From contig JAJZVC010000005.1 in assembly GCA_021845865.1 (NCBI GenBank), positions 25,760 through 89,759 of the forward strand: a stretch of 64,000 nucleotides of DNA, written 5' to 3'. The notes under the pieces are model-generated. The model made no database searches. It saw only the letters and a list, made by a program, of their open reading frames with translations, and had not been told where the DNA came from. Shown piece after piece: positions 1 through 6,917 of this stretch. Position numbers and translations under genes: made by a program. Each line of letters begins with the position of its first letter. Position 1 is the first letter of the stretch. The stretch comes from Pseudomonadota bacterium (lineage in GTDB: Bacteria; Pseudomonadota; Gammaproteobacteria; Burkholderiales; UBA9220).

Positions 1-800
1 GCAGCGCCGAGCAGACCGGCAGCGTGGGGGTGGTGACGGTGAACTGCGCCCGCCTGGGCTATCTCTACAAGGGCAACGAGGAGGCGCTGTTCGAACGCCT
101 GGACGAGCTGCTGGAGATCGGCAAGAACAGCCTGGAGATCAAGCGCAAGGTGATCCAGCGCCACATGGACGCGGGCCTGTTCCCCTACACCAAGCGCTAC
201 CTGGGGACCCTGCGCAACCACTTCTCCACCCTGGGGGTGAACGGCATCAACGAGATGATCCGCAACTTCACCGGCGACGAGCACGACATCACCACCGCCT
301 GGGGCTATGGCTTCGCCGTGCGCTTCCTCGACCACGTAAGGGAGCGCATCGTCGCCTTCCAGGAGGAAACCGGCCACATGTACAACCTGGAGGCCACGCC
401 GGCGGAAGGCACCACCTACCGCTTCGCCAAGGAGGACAAGAAGCGCTTCGCCGACATCCTCCAGGCGGGCACGCCGGACATGCCGTACTACACCAACTCC
501 TCCCAGCTTCCCGTGGGCTTCACCGACGACCCCTTCGAAGCCCTGGAACGGCAGGAGGAACTGCAGCGCAAATACACCGGCGGCACCGTGCTGCACCTCT
601 ACATGACCGAGCGCATTTCCAGCGCCGACGCCTGCAAGCAATTGGTGAAGCGCTCCCTGGAACGCTTCCGCTTGCCCTACATCACCGTGACGCCGACGTT
701 CTCGATTTGCCCCAAGCACGGTTACCTGCAAGGGGAGCATCCCTTCTGCCCGAAGTGCGACGAAGAGCTGCTCGCCCGCAAACGGCGCCAAGCCGCCTGA
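1..800 (+). CDS. nrdD: Anaerobic (class III) ribonucleoside-triphosphate reductase large subunit, 3' part only
   Basis: The frame is open from the left edge of the window, so the 5' part of the gene is missing; about 266 C-terminal codons are visible. NrdD reduces ribonucleotides to deoxyribonucleotides without oxygen, using a glycyl radical made by NrdG. The visible part matches the family (GSVGVVTVN and a PYYTNSSQLP segment near the barrel end). A CxxH...CxxC cluster close to the end probably binds zinc. Oddly, the protein stops just after that cluster, before the RVxGY glycyl-radical motif expected in an intact NrdD; that motif is in the next ORF. The stop is TGA at 798-800, in the same frame as the next ORF, with only 21 nt between. 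Confidence 0.93.
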   Translation, partial: SAEQTGSVGVVTVNCARLGYLYKGNEEALFERLDELLEIGKNSLEIKRKVIQRHMDAGLFPYTKRYLGTLRNHFSTLGVNGINEMIRNFTGDEHDITTAWGYGFAVRFLDHVRERIVAFQEETGHMYNLEATPAEGTTYRFAKEDKKRFADILQAGTPDMPYYTNSSQLPVGFTDDPFEALERQEELQRKYTGGTVLHLYMTERISSADACKQLVKRSLERFRLPYITVTPTFSICPKHGYLQGEHPFCPKCDEELLARKRRQAA

Positions 801-821
801 ACCAGCCCTAAGGAGACGACC

Positions 822-1016
822 ATGAACGACTTTTCCAAACAGGAAACACAAGCCCTCGAAATTCCCACGCTCAAAGACGAGGAACGTCAGCCCTGCGAAA
901 TCTGGACCCGGGTGATGGGCTACCACCGCCCCGTGTCCTCCTTCAATACCGGCAAGAAAGGGGAGTACTACCAGCGCTGCTACTTCGTCGAAGCCCGGGC
1001 CAAGCTTTCCGCCTGA
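822..1016 (+). CDS. Stand-alone glycyl-radical domain of class III ribonucleotide reductase (64 aa)
   Basis: This short protein carries the motif TRVMGYHRP at residues 29-37, with Gly33 as the expected radical site, followed by a segment like the extreme C terminus of NrdD. Its own Shine-Dalgarno (AGGAG, 811-815) sits 6 nt before the ATG, so it is probably translated as a separate polypeptide. It lies in the same frame as nrdD, after a TGA stop. The inferred role is a detachable radical subunit that docks in the NrdD barrel and is activated by NrdG, encoded 4 nt downstream. By analogy, YfiD/GrcA supplies a spare glycyl-radical domain to pyruvate formate-lyase. A recent nonsense split of one gene is less likely because of the ribosome-binding site. 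Confidence 0.85.
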   Translation: MNDFSKQETQALEIPTLKDEERQPCEIWTRVMGYHRPVSSFNTGKKGEYYQRCYFVEARAKLSA

Positions 1017-1020
1017 GGCC

Positions 1021-1710
1021 ATGGCACAGCTTCTTGCCGGAGGCCTGGTTCCCCTCACCACCACCGACTATCCAGGCTGTCTGGCGGCGGTGGTGTTTTG
1101 CCAGGGGTGCCCGTGGCAGTGCCGCTATTGCCACAATCCGCACTTGATTCCGCGGGAGAACCCGGAGGCCTTTACCTGGTCGCAGGCAATGGCTTTCCTG
1201 GCGAGACGCCAAGGGCTGCTGGACGCCGTGGTATTCAGCGGTGGCGAGCCCACCCTGCAAAGCGGCCTGGCAGAAGCCATGGCCGACGCCAAGGCCATGG
1301 GATTCCGCGTGGGACTGCATACCGCGGGCGTCTACCCCGACCGACTGGAAAAGGTCATTCCCTGGCTGGATTGGGTTGGCCTGGATGTCAAAGCACCCTT
1401 CGCGGATTACGGCAAGATCACGGGAGCGGGGGGAGGGGAGGCGGTGCGGCAAAGCATTCGTTTGCTGCTGAAGTCCGGTATTCCCGTCGAGTTCCGGACC
1501 ACTTGCCACTCGCGCCTGTTGCCGGAAAGCGATCTGCTGAATTTGGCCGCTGAACTGGCGGAATTGGGGGCGACCAACTGGATATTACAGGCTTTCCGTC
1601 CTCAGGGATGTAAGGATGCCCTGGCAGAAGAGAAATCCGAGCCGCCCTCGCAAGAGCTCATGGCACAACTCTCGGGCCGGATTGGAACGGTCGAGTATCG
1701 AGCCGCCTGA
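1021..1710 (+). CDS. nrdG: Anaerobic ribonucleoside-triphosphate reductase activating protein
   Basis: A 229-aa radical-SAM protein that uses a [4Fe-4S] cluster and S-adenosylmethionine to create the glycyl radical on the class III reductase. The cluster motif CPWQCRYC gives Cys30, Cys34 and Cys37; SGGEPTLQ near residue 74 is the usual SAM-binding GGE motif. It is longer than the E. coli-type NrdG (about 154 aa) and belongs to the longer form with a fuller barrel. It starts 4 nt after the glycyl-radical ORF, so nrdD, the small subunit and nrdG form one operon. No separate promoter is evident. Confidence 0.93.
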   Translation: MAQLLAGGLVPLTTTDYPGCLAAVVFCQGCPWQCRYCHNPHLIPRENPEAFTWSQAMAFLARRQGLLDAVVFSGGEPTLQSGLAEAMADAKAMGFRVGLHTAGVYPDRLEKVIPWLDWVGLDVKAPFADYGKITGAGGGEAVRQSIRLLLKSGIPVEFRTTCHSRLLPESDLLNLAAELAELGATNWILQAFRPQGCKDALAEEKSEPPSQELMAQLSGRIGTVEYRAA

Positions 1711-1739
1711 ATACCGCCCCCGAAGGGGCGGCAGGGCAC

Positions 1740-1919
1740 TCACTTGACGCCGAGGATATGCTCGACTGTTGCCGCATCCGGCTCGGGCTTTCCCATCAGT
1801 TCGTAAATCAACTGAATTAACTGGGCGTGCCCTTGTAGCGGGTCGCGGGCCATCTTCACGGCATTGCTCGCCACGTCTTCCACACTGTTGAAATTGATAT
1901 AGCCGATCGTTTCGTCCAT
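1740..1919 (-). CDS. Small conserved-looking hypothetical protein (59 aa)
   Basis: I do not recognise a family. The start is set at the ATG at 1919 because an AGGGG ribosome-binding site precedes it by about 8 nt; a longer reading to 1961 has no such site. The product is acidic, soluble and mostly helical in appearance, without Cys or membrane segments (begins MDETIGYINF). It converges with nrdG, leaving 29 nt between the two stops. Confidence 0.6.
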   Translation of the reverse strand: MDETIGYINFNSVEDVASNAVKMARDPLQGHAQLIQLIYELMGKPEPDAATVEHILGVK

Positions 1920-2188
1920 GGTTTTTCCCCTGTGTTTCGTTAATGATTGTGGCGACTGCATCCGTGCGCCGAGGGGGGAACCAGCAAAAGTCGTGCTAAT
2001 AGATAAAATTCATGTATTACATATTGTTATCGACTAATTTCCCATGTCGACGCAATGCCTATGTAAGACAAGACCGCAAAGGCTGTCGGAAAAACGACCA
2101 GCAAGAAACCCTACGGAAATTACGTAGTTTCATGGCCACCGATTTGTAGCACAATGCCATAATGTTAGAGACATGAAGGAAGCCTGCA

Positions 2189-2584
2189 ATGCCATATCTG
2201 TTTCGCGCCTTGGCGGTCGCTTTACTTTTTCTTAGCCTTGCCGCCTGTAAAAAAGACGATACGCCTAAGGAAGATTTGCCGGTATTTGTTCCCCTGGATA
2301 TGTTCACCGTAAACTTAAGTAGCGTCGACAACTACCTCCAAGCGACATTCGAGTTGAAGGTGCCCAATCAGCAAACGGCCGAAGAGGTCCGTCAATATCT
2401 TCCACTCATCCGCAATGGAGTAATCATGCTTCTGACTTCCAAAAACGGTGAACAACTTGCTTCAGCCGACGGGAAGCGAAAACTGGGTGAGGAACTGGTC
2501 TCGAACCTGAATGAAATATTGGGCAAGGAAGGCCTCAAGGATACGGTTCAATCGGTCAACTTCACTTCCTTCCTGGTGCAATAG
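2189..2584 (+). CDS. FliL-family lipoprotein
   Basis: 131 aa with a lipoprotein signal: a hydrophobic stretch (residues 6-18) ending in LAAC, so Cys20 should be lipidated, followed by a charged linker. Residues 33-131 have the FliL pattern (PLDMFTVNL, an L-Q-A-T-F strand, then an EVRQYLPLIRNGVIMLL segment). Classical FliL is an inner-membrane protein that supports the flagellar stator; here the anchor is lipid and there are no flagellar genes nearby, so the role may be different. A Shine-Dalgarno AAGGA lies 8 nt before the ATG. A Rho-independent terminator follows, so the gene is probably monocistronic. Confidence 0.8.
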   Translation: MPYLFRALAVALLFLSLAACKKDDTPKEDLPVFVPLDMFTVNLSSVDNYLQATFELKVPNQQTAEEVRQYLPLIRNGVIMLLTSKNGEQLASADGKRKLGEELVSNLNEILGKEGLKDTVQSVNFTSFLVQ

Positions 2585-2617
2585 CATTATTTATCAATAT
2601 GTTACATTAAAAATAAA

Positions 2618-2646
2618 AGCACACTCGGACAGAGTGCGCTTTTTTA
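2618..2646 (+). terminator. Rho-independent terminator of the FliL-like gene
   Basis: A 9-bp stem (2618-2626 with 2632-2640, one mismatch) and a 5-nt loop are followed by a run of T. It lies 34 nt after the stop codon. Confidence 0.8.
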
Positions 2647-2659
2647 TTAGTAGAAATAC

Positions 2660-2688
2660 TTGCAATGAAAATAACAATATTAGATAAT
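2660..2688 (+). promoter_or_regulatory. Sigma70-type promoter of the putative small RNA
   Basis: TTGCAA (2660-2665), a 17-nt spacer, then GATAAT (2683-2688). The predicted start is near 2695, exactly where the first hairpin of the putative RNA begins. No ORF follows. Confidence 0.55.
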
Positions 2689-2694
2689 ACTAAT

Positions 2695-2799
2695 CAACAC
2701 GAAGTGCTCATCCCCCTTTTGGGTATTTCGTGTTGTCTCCTCCATCCTCCTTTGGTGGATATTTAGCGCGGCCTCCCCCCTTTGGCCGCGCTTTTTTTT
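2695..2799 (+). ncRNA. Putative small RNA with three CU-rich stem-loops (about 105 nt)
   Basis: The segment has its own promoter-like element upstream and a strong terminator at its end. Hairpin 1: arms 2695-2703 and 2727-2735 (9 bp, perfect) enclosing a CCCCCTTTTGGG loop. Hairpin 2: arms 2744-2750 and 2754-2760. Hairpin 3: arms 2766-2773 and 2784-2791 (8 bp, perfect) and eight T. Each loop repeats a C-run, U-run, GG pattern, and the stretch 2736-2753 holds CTCCTCC and CCTCCTTTGG, which resemble the anti-Shine-Dalgarno end of 16S rRNA. Known sRNAs with CCUCC loops (for example the alphaproteobacterial cuckoo RNAs) bind Shine-Dalgarno sequences; a similar role is inference. It lies between two independent terminators. 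Confidence 0.55.
2766..2799 (+). terminator. Strong Rho-independent terminator ending the putative small RNA
   Basis: An 8-bp perfect GC stem (GCGCGGCC with GGCCGCGC), a 10-nt loop and eight T. No coding sequence on the plus strand needs it, which supports the small-RNA reading. Confidence 0.85.
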
Positions 2800-2801
2800 G
2801 C

Positions 2802-2834
2802 CAAAAATCAAGGGCCGGTTTCCCGGCCCCTTTT
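2802..2834 (-). terminator. Terminator of the porG-porA operon
   Basis: A 7- to 8-bp GC stem (2811-2818 with 2823-2830) just after the porA stop, followed on the minus strand by a T-rich run. It separates this operon from the convergent small-RNA unit. Confidence 0.7.
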
Positions 2835-2835
2835 C

Positions 2836-4008
2836 TTAACGCTCTTCCGGCGGCAATCTTTCCGGTCGAAGATCGAAAATAGAGAAACGCCCCGGTGCCC
2901 CTTTCCGCACAGTCTCTATCAGGCTGCGGTAAGTGGAAAGGGGGACGTCCCGCCCGCCCAAGCCCAGAGCGAAGTTGAACAAGCGCGGCGGTGAGTCCAT
3001 CTCAGCCAAGACATTGCGGACTTCCGCGCCTACGATGCCGCCTGACCCCATCGACAAGGCCCGCTCCAGGACAATAACGTCCGTTAAACCCTCAAAGGCT
3101 TGTTTCAGCGCATCGATAGGGAAGGGGCGGAAACTGCGCAAACGGATGATTTTCGCCCGGGGAAGGTCTAGGCATTCGTCCATGGCATCACGCAATGTTC
3201 CCTGAATCGACCCCAGCGTAACAATCCCGATTTTGGCATCCTCGGGGCCGTCCACGGCCACCAAGCCGCCCGTGCTGCGACCGGTGATCGCCTGCCACTC
3301 GCGATCGGCATCGACGATAACCTGCTGGGCTTTCAACAGGGCGGTATGATGGGAATGGCGCGCCTCGCTGTAATGGTCCGGCGACACCAGGGTACCGACG
3401 CTGATGGGATTGAACGGATCAAGGGTGCGGGAAAACTTGAATGGGGGCAGGAATTTGTCGACCTCATCCTGAGAAGGAATGTCGATGGGTTCCAGGGTGT
3501 GGGTCAGAATGAATCCGTCCACGCATACCATCACCGGCAACTCGGTGGCTTCCGCGATACGGTAGGCCTGGATGGTGGTGTCCACCGCCTCCTGGTTATC
3601 AGCGCAGTACAACTGGATCCATCCGGCATCCCGCACCGCCATGGAATCCTGCTGGTCATTCCAGATCGAAAGGGGCGAGGAAATGGCACGGTTTGCACAG
3701 GTCAGCACCAGCGGCACCCGTACACCGGCGATGTTATACAGGACCTCGCTCATCAAAAGGATGCCTTGGGAAGCGCTGGCGGTATAGGCTCGCGAACCGG
3801 CCGCCGCCGCCCCCAGCACCACCGATGCCGCAGAAAACTCGCTTTCCACGCTGACGAACTCGCACTTCAATTTACCGTCCGCCACCAGTTTGGAAATGTT
3901 TTCCACGATATGGGTCTGGGGGGTGATGGGATAGGCAGCCACCACTTGGGGGCGGCACATGGCGACTGCCTGGGCGATAGCCTGGGAGCCTTCAAGCACC
4001 TGCAGCAT
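2836..4008 (-). CDS. porA: Pyruvate (2-oxoacid):ferredoxin oxidoreductase, alpha subunit
   Basis: 390 aa, the usual size of a separate alpha subunit. It begins with GSQAIAQAV and has AYPITPQTHIVE near residue 25, the pyrimidine-binding part of the active site; the C terminus keeps the NFALGLGGRDV segment typical of PorA. The enzyme oxidatively decarboxylates pyruvate to acetyl-CoA and reduces ferredoxin, or runs in reverse. An AAGGAG site precedes the ATG. It overlaps porG by 17 bp. The TPP-binding beta subunit and the ferredoxin-like delta subunit are absent: a terminator follows immediately and a divergent gene lies upstream. Substrate (pyruvate or another 2-oxoacid) is not certain. Confidence 0.88.
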   Translation of the reverse strand: MLQVLEGSQAIAQAVAMCRPQVVAAYPITPQTHIVENISKLVADGKLKCEFVSVESEFSAASVVLGAAAAGSRAYTASASQGILLMSEVLYNIAGVRVPLVLTCANRAISSPLSIWNDQQDSMAVRDAGWIQLYCADNQEAVDTTIQAYRIAEATELPVMVCVDGFILTHTLEPIDIPSQDEVDKFLPPFKFSRTLDPFNPISVGTLVSPDHYSEARHSHHTALLKAQQVIVDADREWQAITGRSTGGLVAVDGPEDAKIGIVTLGSIQGTLRDAMDECLDLPRAKIIRLRSFRPFPIDALKQAFEGLTDVIVLERALSMGSGGIVGAEVRNVLAEMDSPPRLFNFALGLGGRDVPLSTYRSLIETVRKGAPGRFSIFDLRPERLPPEER

Positions 4009-4567
4009 GGGTATTCTCCTTCCACAAACTGGCTGGCACCATCGAAGCTGCCTCGCGAATCAACTGGGTATTCTTGTCCGCCACGTCCCCCTTGAAGCGG
4101 CGGTTCACCGCCTTTTCCAACGCATCGACCGGCATCATGTCGGTCAAGGTCAAAAATGCGGAGAGAAGCGCAGTATTCGGCACCGGCCGGCCGAGGATGC
4201 GCTTGGCCAGGCTCGAGGCAGGAAGGGCGATGACCGGGACCTTCATCTGTTCGGTAAGTTGTTCCGACGTGTGGCCGGAATTTACCAGAATACTCCCCCC
4301 CTCCAGCAAACCGTCTGTTACGCCAGGCACATGGAGCAGGGCCTCGTCCTGGATAATCAGAAAGGCCGGATTCTGCACTTGGTTACGGCGCCGGAAAGCC
4401 TGTTCGGCAATACGGACGAATGCCGTGACGGGGGCACCGCGGCGCTCCGCGCCGAAATTGGGAAATGCCTGGCAGTAACGGCCGATTTCGAAGGCGGCGG
4501 TGGCGAGCATGTAGGCGGCGGCCACATTGCCTTGTCCACCCCGGCCGTGGATTCGAATTTCGATCAT
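3992..4567 (-). CDS. porG: Pyruvate (2-oxoacid):ferredoxin oxidoreductase, gamma subunit
   Basis: About 191 aa from the ATG at 4567, which places the family-defining IRIHGRGGQG motif at the very N terminus; a longer frame to 4630 adds residues not expected in the family. The FPNFGAERRGAPVTAF segment (residues 34-49) is the typical CoA-binding gamma-subunit pattern. It is the first gene of a two-gene operon with porA and is divergent from the gene at 4683, so promoters for both lie in 4568-4682. Confidence 0.87.
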   Translation of the reverse strand: MIEIRIHGRGGQGNVAAAYMLATAAFEIGRYCQAFPNFGAERRGAPVTAFVRIAEQAFRRRNQVQNPAFLIIQDEALLHVPGVTDGLLEGGSILVNSGHTSEQLTEQMKVPVIALPASSLAKRILGRPVPNTALLSAFLTLTDMMPVDALEKAVNRRFKGDVADKNTQLIREAASMVPASLWKENTHAAGA

Positions 4568-4682
4568 GGGAAGCGTCGCCCTTCTTGGGTTGTTATGTTG
4601 CGCGTGAGAGTGGGGGAGACCATACTGCAATGAAATTTAGCACCTAAAACCACGCTAGGCAAAATCGTTTGCAGGTGATGAT

Positions 4683-5546
4683 ATGCAGGGAATATTGCTC
4701 CGATATTTCTTCCTCCTTCTTCTCGGCCTTCCTTTTTCCGCCGTTGCAGACCAGACCGTTCTCGAGGTGCTGCCCCTGAACTACCGCAGCGCCGAAGATG
4801 TGCTGCCGCTTATCCGCCCCTTCGTGGATAGCCAAGGGACGGTTAGCGGCCTCAACAACCGTTTGATTGTGCGGTCCACCCCGAAAAATCTCGCCGAGCT
4901 GCGCAAACTGCTGGCGGAGCTCGACCGGCCGCCGCGCCGGTTGCTGATTACCGTTCGCCAAGGTGGGGGCAGCGCGCAGGAGAATAGCGGCATAAGGCTC
5001 AGCGGTGAGGTGGGGGGCAGCCGCGGCAGGCTAAGCCTGCCCGATGACAGGTCAAGGGAAGGCGCCGCCGTCGAATACCGCGGTGGGGGCGATGCCGTCA
5101 AAGCCAGAATCTACGGGACCCGCGCCATGGGGGAGGAGGGAATCATCCAGCAGCTTCAAGTGGTCGAAGGCCGGCCGGCATTTATCCAAGCGGGAAAAGT
5201 CATACCGGTTCCCCAGCAACAAACGATCATTGCTGGCTCCCGGGTCATTGTCCAAGACACGACATCCTACCAGGACGCCACCAGCGGATTCTACGTGCTA
5301 CCCAGGGTCAGCGGTAACCAAGTGACGCTGGAAATCAACCCGCAGCGCAATACGGTCGGGGACCACCCGGGGGAAATCAATATCCGCCGAATGAATACTG
5401 TAGTGTCAGGAAGGCTGGGAGAATGGCTGGAGATCGGCGGTGTTTCCGAAGAGAGAAGCGATGAGCGAAGCGGCACGGTTTATTCGACCCGCAGCCTGCA
5501 CACTGAACAGCAACGGGTACTGCTCAAGGTCGAGGAGCTGCCTTAG
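4683..5546 (+). CDS. Exported protein with secretin N-domains, no pore domain recognised
   Basis: 287 aa with a signal peptide (hydrophobic residues 6-21, cleavage after about AVA). Residues 25-85 look like the secretin N (NolW-type) fold: VLPLNYRSAEDVLPLIRP and later NRLIVRSTP. The rest is strand-rich and includes IPVPQQQTI and an RVLLKVEELP end that recall the beginning of a secretin domain, but the protein is much shorter than PilQ or GspD. Possible roles are a secretin-like accessory or a stunted secretin; there are no secretion genes adjacent. AGGTG precedes the ATG by 6 nt. Divergent from porG. Confidence 0.6.
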   Translation: MQGILLRYFFLLLLGLPFSAVADQTVLEVLPLNYRSAEDVLPLIRPFVDSQGTVSGLNNRLIVRSTPKNLAELRKLLAELDRPPRRLLITVRQGGGSAQENSGIRLSGEVGGSRGRLSLPDDRSREGAAVEYRGGGDAVKARIYGTRAMGEEGIIQQLQVVEGRPAFIQAGKVIPVPQQQTIIAGSRVIVQDTTSYQDATSGFYVLPRVSGNQVTLEINPQRNTVGDHPGEINIRRMNTVVSGRLGEWLEIGGVSEERSDERSGTVYSTRSLHTEQQRVLLKVEELP

Positions 5547-5550
5547 ATCC

Positions 5551-6165
5551 ATGCCCCAATCCCGGTCCCTTCATGTTTCGCTGTTAATTTCGCTCCTGAT
5601 CATTCTGTGGTGGTCCGGCTATCACCCCAAGGACCGTTTCGTCTGGCTGTTGGAAACCTTGCCGGCATTTGTTGCGGTGGTTGCGCTGATCGGGGTTTAT
5701 CCGCGTTTCCGCTTCACGTCCCTCGCGTACGTGCTGATTTGGCTCCATGCCATCGTCCTGGCGGTCGGCGGCCATTACACCTATGCCGAAATGCCCTTGT
5801 TCAACTGGTTGAGGGATACCCTGGACCTCAGCCGCAACCACTATGATCGTGTCGGCCATGTCTTCCAGGGCTTCGTCCCCGCCATGGTGGCCCGGGAGAT
5901 TCTTTTGCGACGCTCGCCGTTGCAGCCGGGGAAATGGCTTTTTTTCCTGGTAACCAGCGTCTGCTTGGCGATCAGCGCCTTCTATGAACTCATCGAATGG
6001 TGGGTGGCCGTGGCGTCGGGGAGTGCTGCAACAGCCTTCCTCGCCACCCAAGGGGATGTTTGGGACACCCAGTGGGATATGTTTCTTGCCTTGTGTGGCG
6101 CGGTGACTGCCCAATTGATTCTTGCGTCCTGGCATGACCGGCAATTGGCAATGGGGGTTCGATGA
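5551..6165 (+). CDS. DUF2238 (YjdF-type) integral membrane protein
   Basis: 204 aa and strongly hydrophobic, with about five or six membrane segments. The pattern NHYDRVGHVFQGF followed by an acidic SAFYELIEWW segment and GDVWDTQWDM identifies the DUF2238/YjdF family, whose function is unknown. The ATG at 5551 is chosen because the longer frame from 5440 overlaps the preceding gene and gives a basic, non-membrane extension. It starts 4 nt after the previous stop and overlaps the DUF72 gene by 4 nt, so the three may be cotranscribed. Confidence 0.8.
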   Translation: MPQSRSLHVSLLISLLIILWWSGYHPKDRFVWLLETLPAFVAVVALIGVYPRFRFTSLAYVLIWLHAIVLAVGGHYTYAEMPLFNWLRDTLDLSRNHYDRVGHVFQGFVPAMVAREILLRRSPLQPGKWLFFLVTSVCLAISAFYELIEWWVAVASGSAATAFLATQGDVWDTQWDMFLALCGAVTAQLILASWHDRQLAMGVR

Positions 6166-6899
6166 CAGCGTGCTGGCGTATCGGCACTTCCGGCTGGCAT
6201 TATCCCCATTGGCGCAGCGTGTTTTATCCCGGCAAGCTGCCGCCGGGAAAGTGGCTTGAATACTATGCGCGCCATTTTGATAGCGTGGAAATCAACAGCA
6301 GCTTTTATCGCCTTCCCACCGAACGGACAGTCGCTCGATGGTGTGATGCCACGCCAGATAATTTCCGCTTCGCCGTCAAAGCCAGCCGCCTCATCAGTCA
6401 CATGAAAAAGTTTTCTGATGTAACTGATTATTTAAGCATACTCATTGAGCGAAGCCGGGGCCTTGGCAGCAAACTCGGGCCGGTATTGTTCCAGTCTCCC
6501 CCTCGTTGGCAGAAAGATAGCGCCCGTCTGGAAAATTTTCTGTCCCTGCTGCCGCGCGGCATGAAGTGGGCATTCGAGCTTCGCCACCCGTCCTGGCATT
6601 GCGAGGAGATATATCGCCTGCTAAATGCCCGTGGCGCCGCGTTCTGTATTTACGATCTGGCCGGGTTCACGTCTCCCGCCGTCGTTACCGCTGATTATGC
6701 CTACCTGCGCCTCCATGGCCCGGAAGAAGCCTACCGTGGCCGTTACGGTGAGGAAAAGCTAGTGCCGTGGGTTGAGTGGCTGTCGCAGCAATCTGGCCTG
6801 CGGCAGGCCTATGTTTATTTCGACAATGACCAGGCCGGCTATGCGGTGGAGGATGCGCTCTTGCTGCGGCAACTGGTGGGGCAGCCCGTGCTACCATAG
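6162..6899 (+). CDS. DUF72 family protein (YecE-like)
   Basis: 245 aa. The N terminus IGTSGWHYPHW and the segment FDSVEINSSFYRLP are hallmarks of DUF72, a TIM-barrel family; the C-terminal part keeps AYVYFDNDQAGYAV. The family is widespread and resembles sugar-phosphate or endonuclease-type barrels, but its reaction is not established. The start overlaps the stop of the DUF2238 gene (ATGA), so translation is probably coupled. Confidence 0.88.
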   Translation: MTACWRIGTSGWHYPHWRSVFYPGKLPPGKWLEYYARHFDSVEINSSFYRLPTERTVARWCDATPDNFRFAVKASRLISHMKKFSDVTDYLSILIERSRGLGSKLGPVLFQSPPRWQKDSARLENFLSLLPRGMKWAFELRHPSWHCEEIYRLLNARGAAFCIYDLAGFTSPAVVTADYAYLRLHGPEEAYRGRYGEEKLVPWVEWLSQQSGLRQAYVYFDNDQAGYAVEDALLLRQLVGQPVLP

Positions 6900-6917
6900 G
6901 TCCTTTTCGCCTTTCTC

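Noticed and set aside
798..824. TGA between nrdD and the radical ORF as a selenocysteine or readthrough codon
   Set aside because: The second ORF has its own Shine-Dalgarno and ATG, and the TGA does not align with a catalytic Cys; no SECIS-like hairpin is evident right after it.
2050..2180. Possible c-di-GMP-I riboswitch before the FliL-like gene (GACGCAA and GCAAAGG strings, two small hairpins)
   Set aside because: The strings are not in the right order or spacing, no closing stem or tetraloop receptor is seen, and a promoter-like CATAAT lies downstream of them.
3346..4095. 249-codon plus-strand frame opposite porA
   Set aside because: Antisense to a clear conserved gene; no ribosome-binding site or domain.
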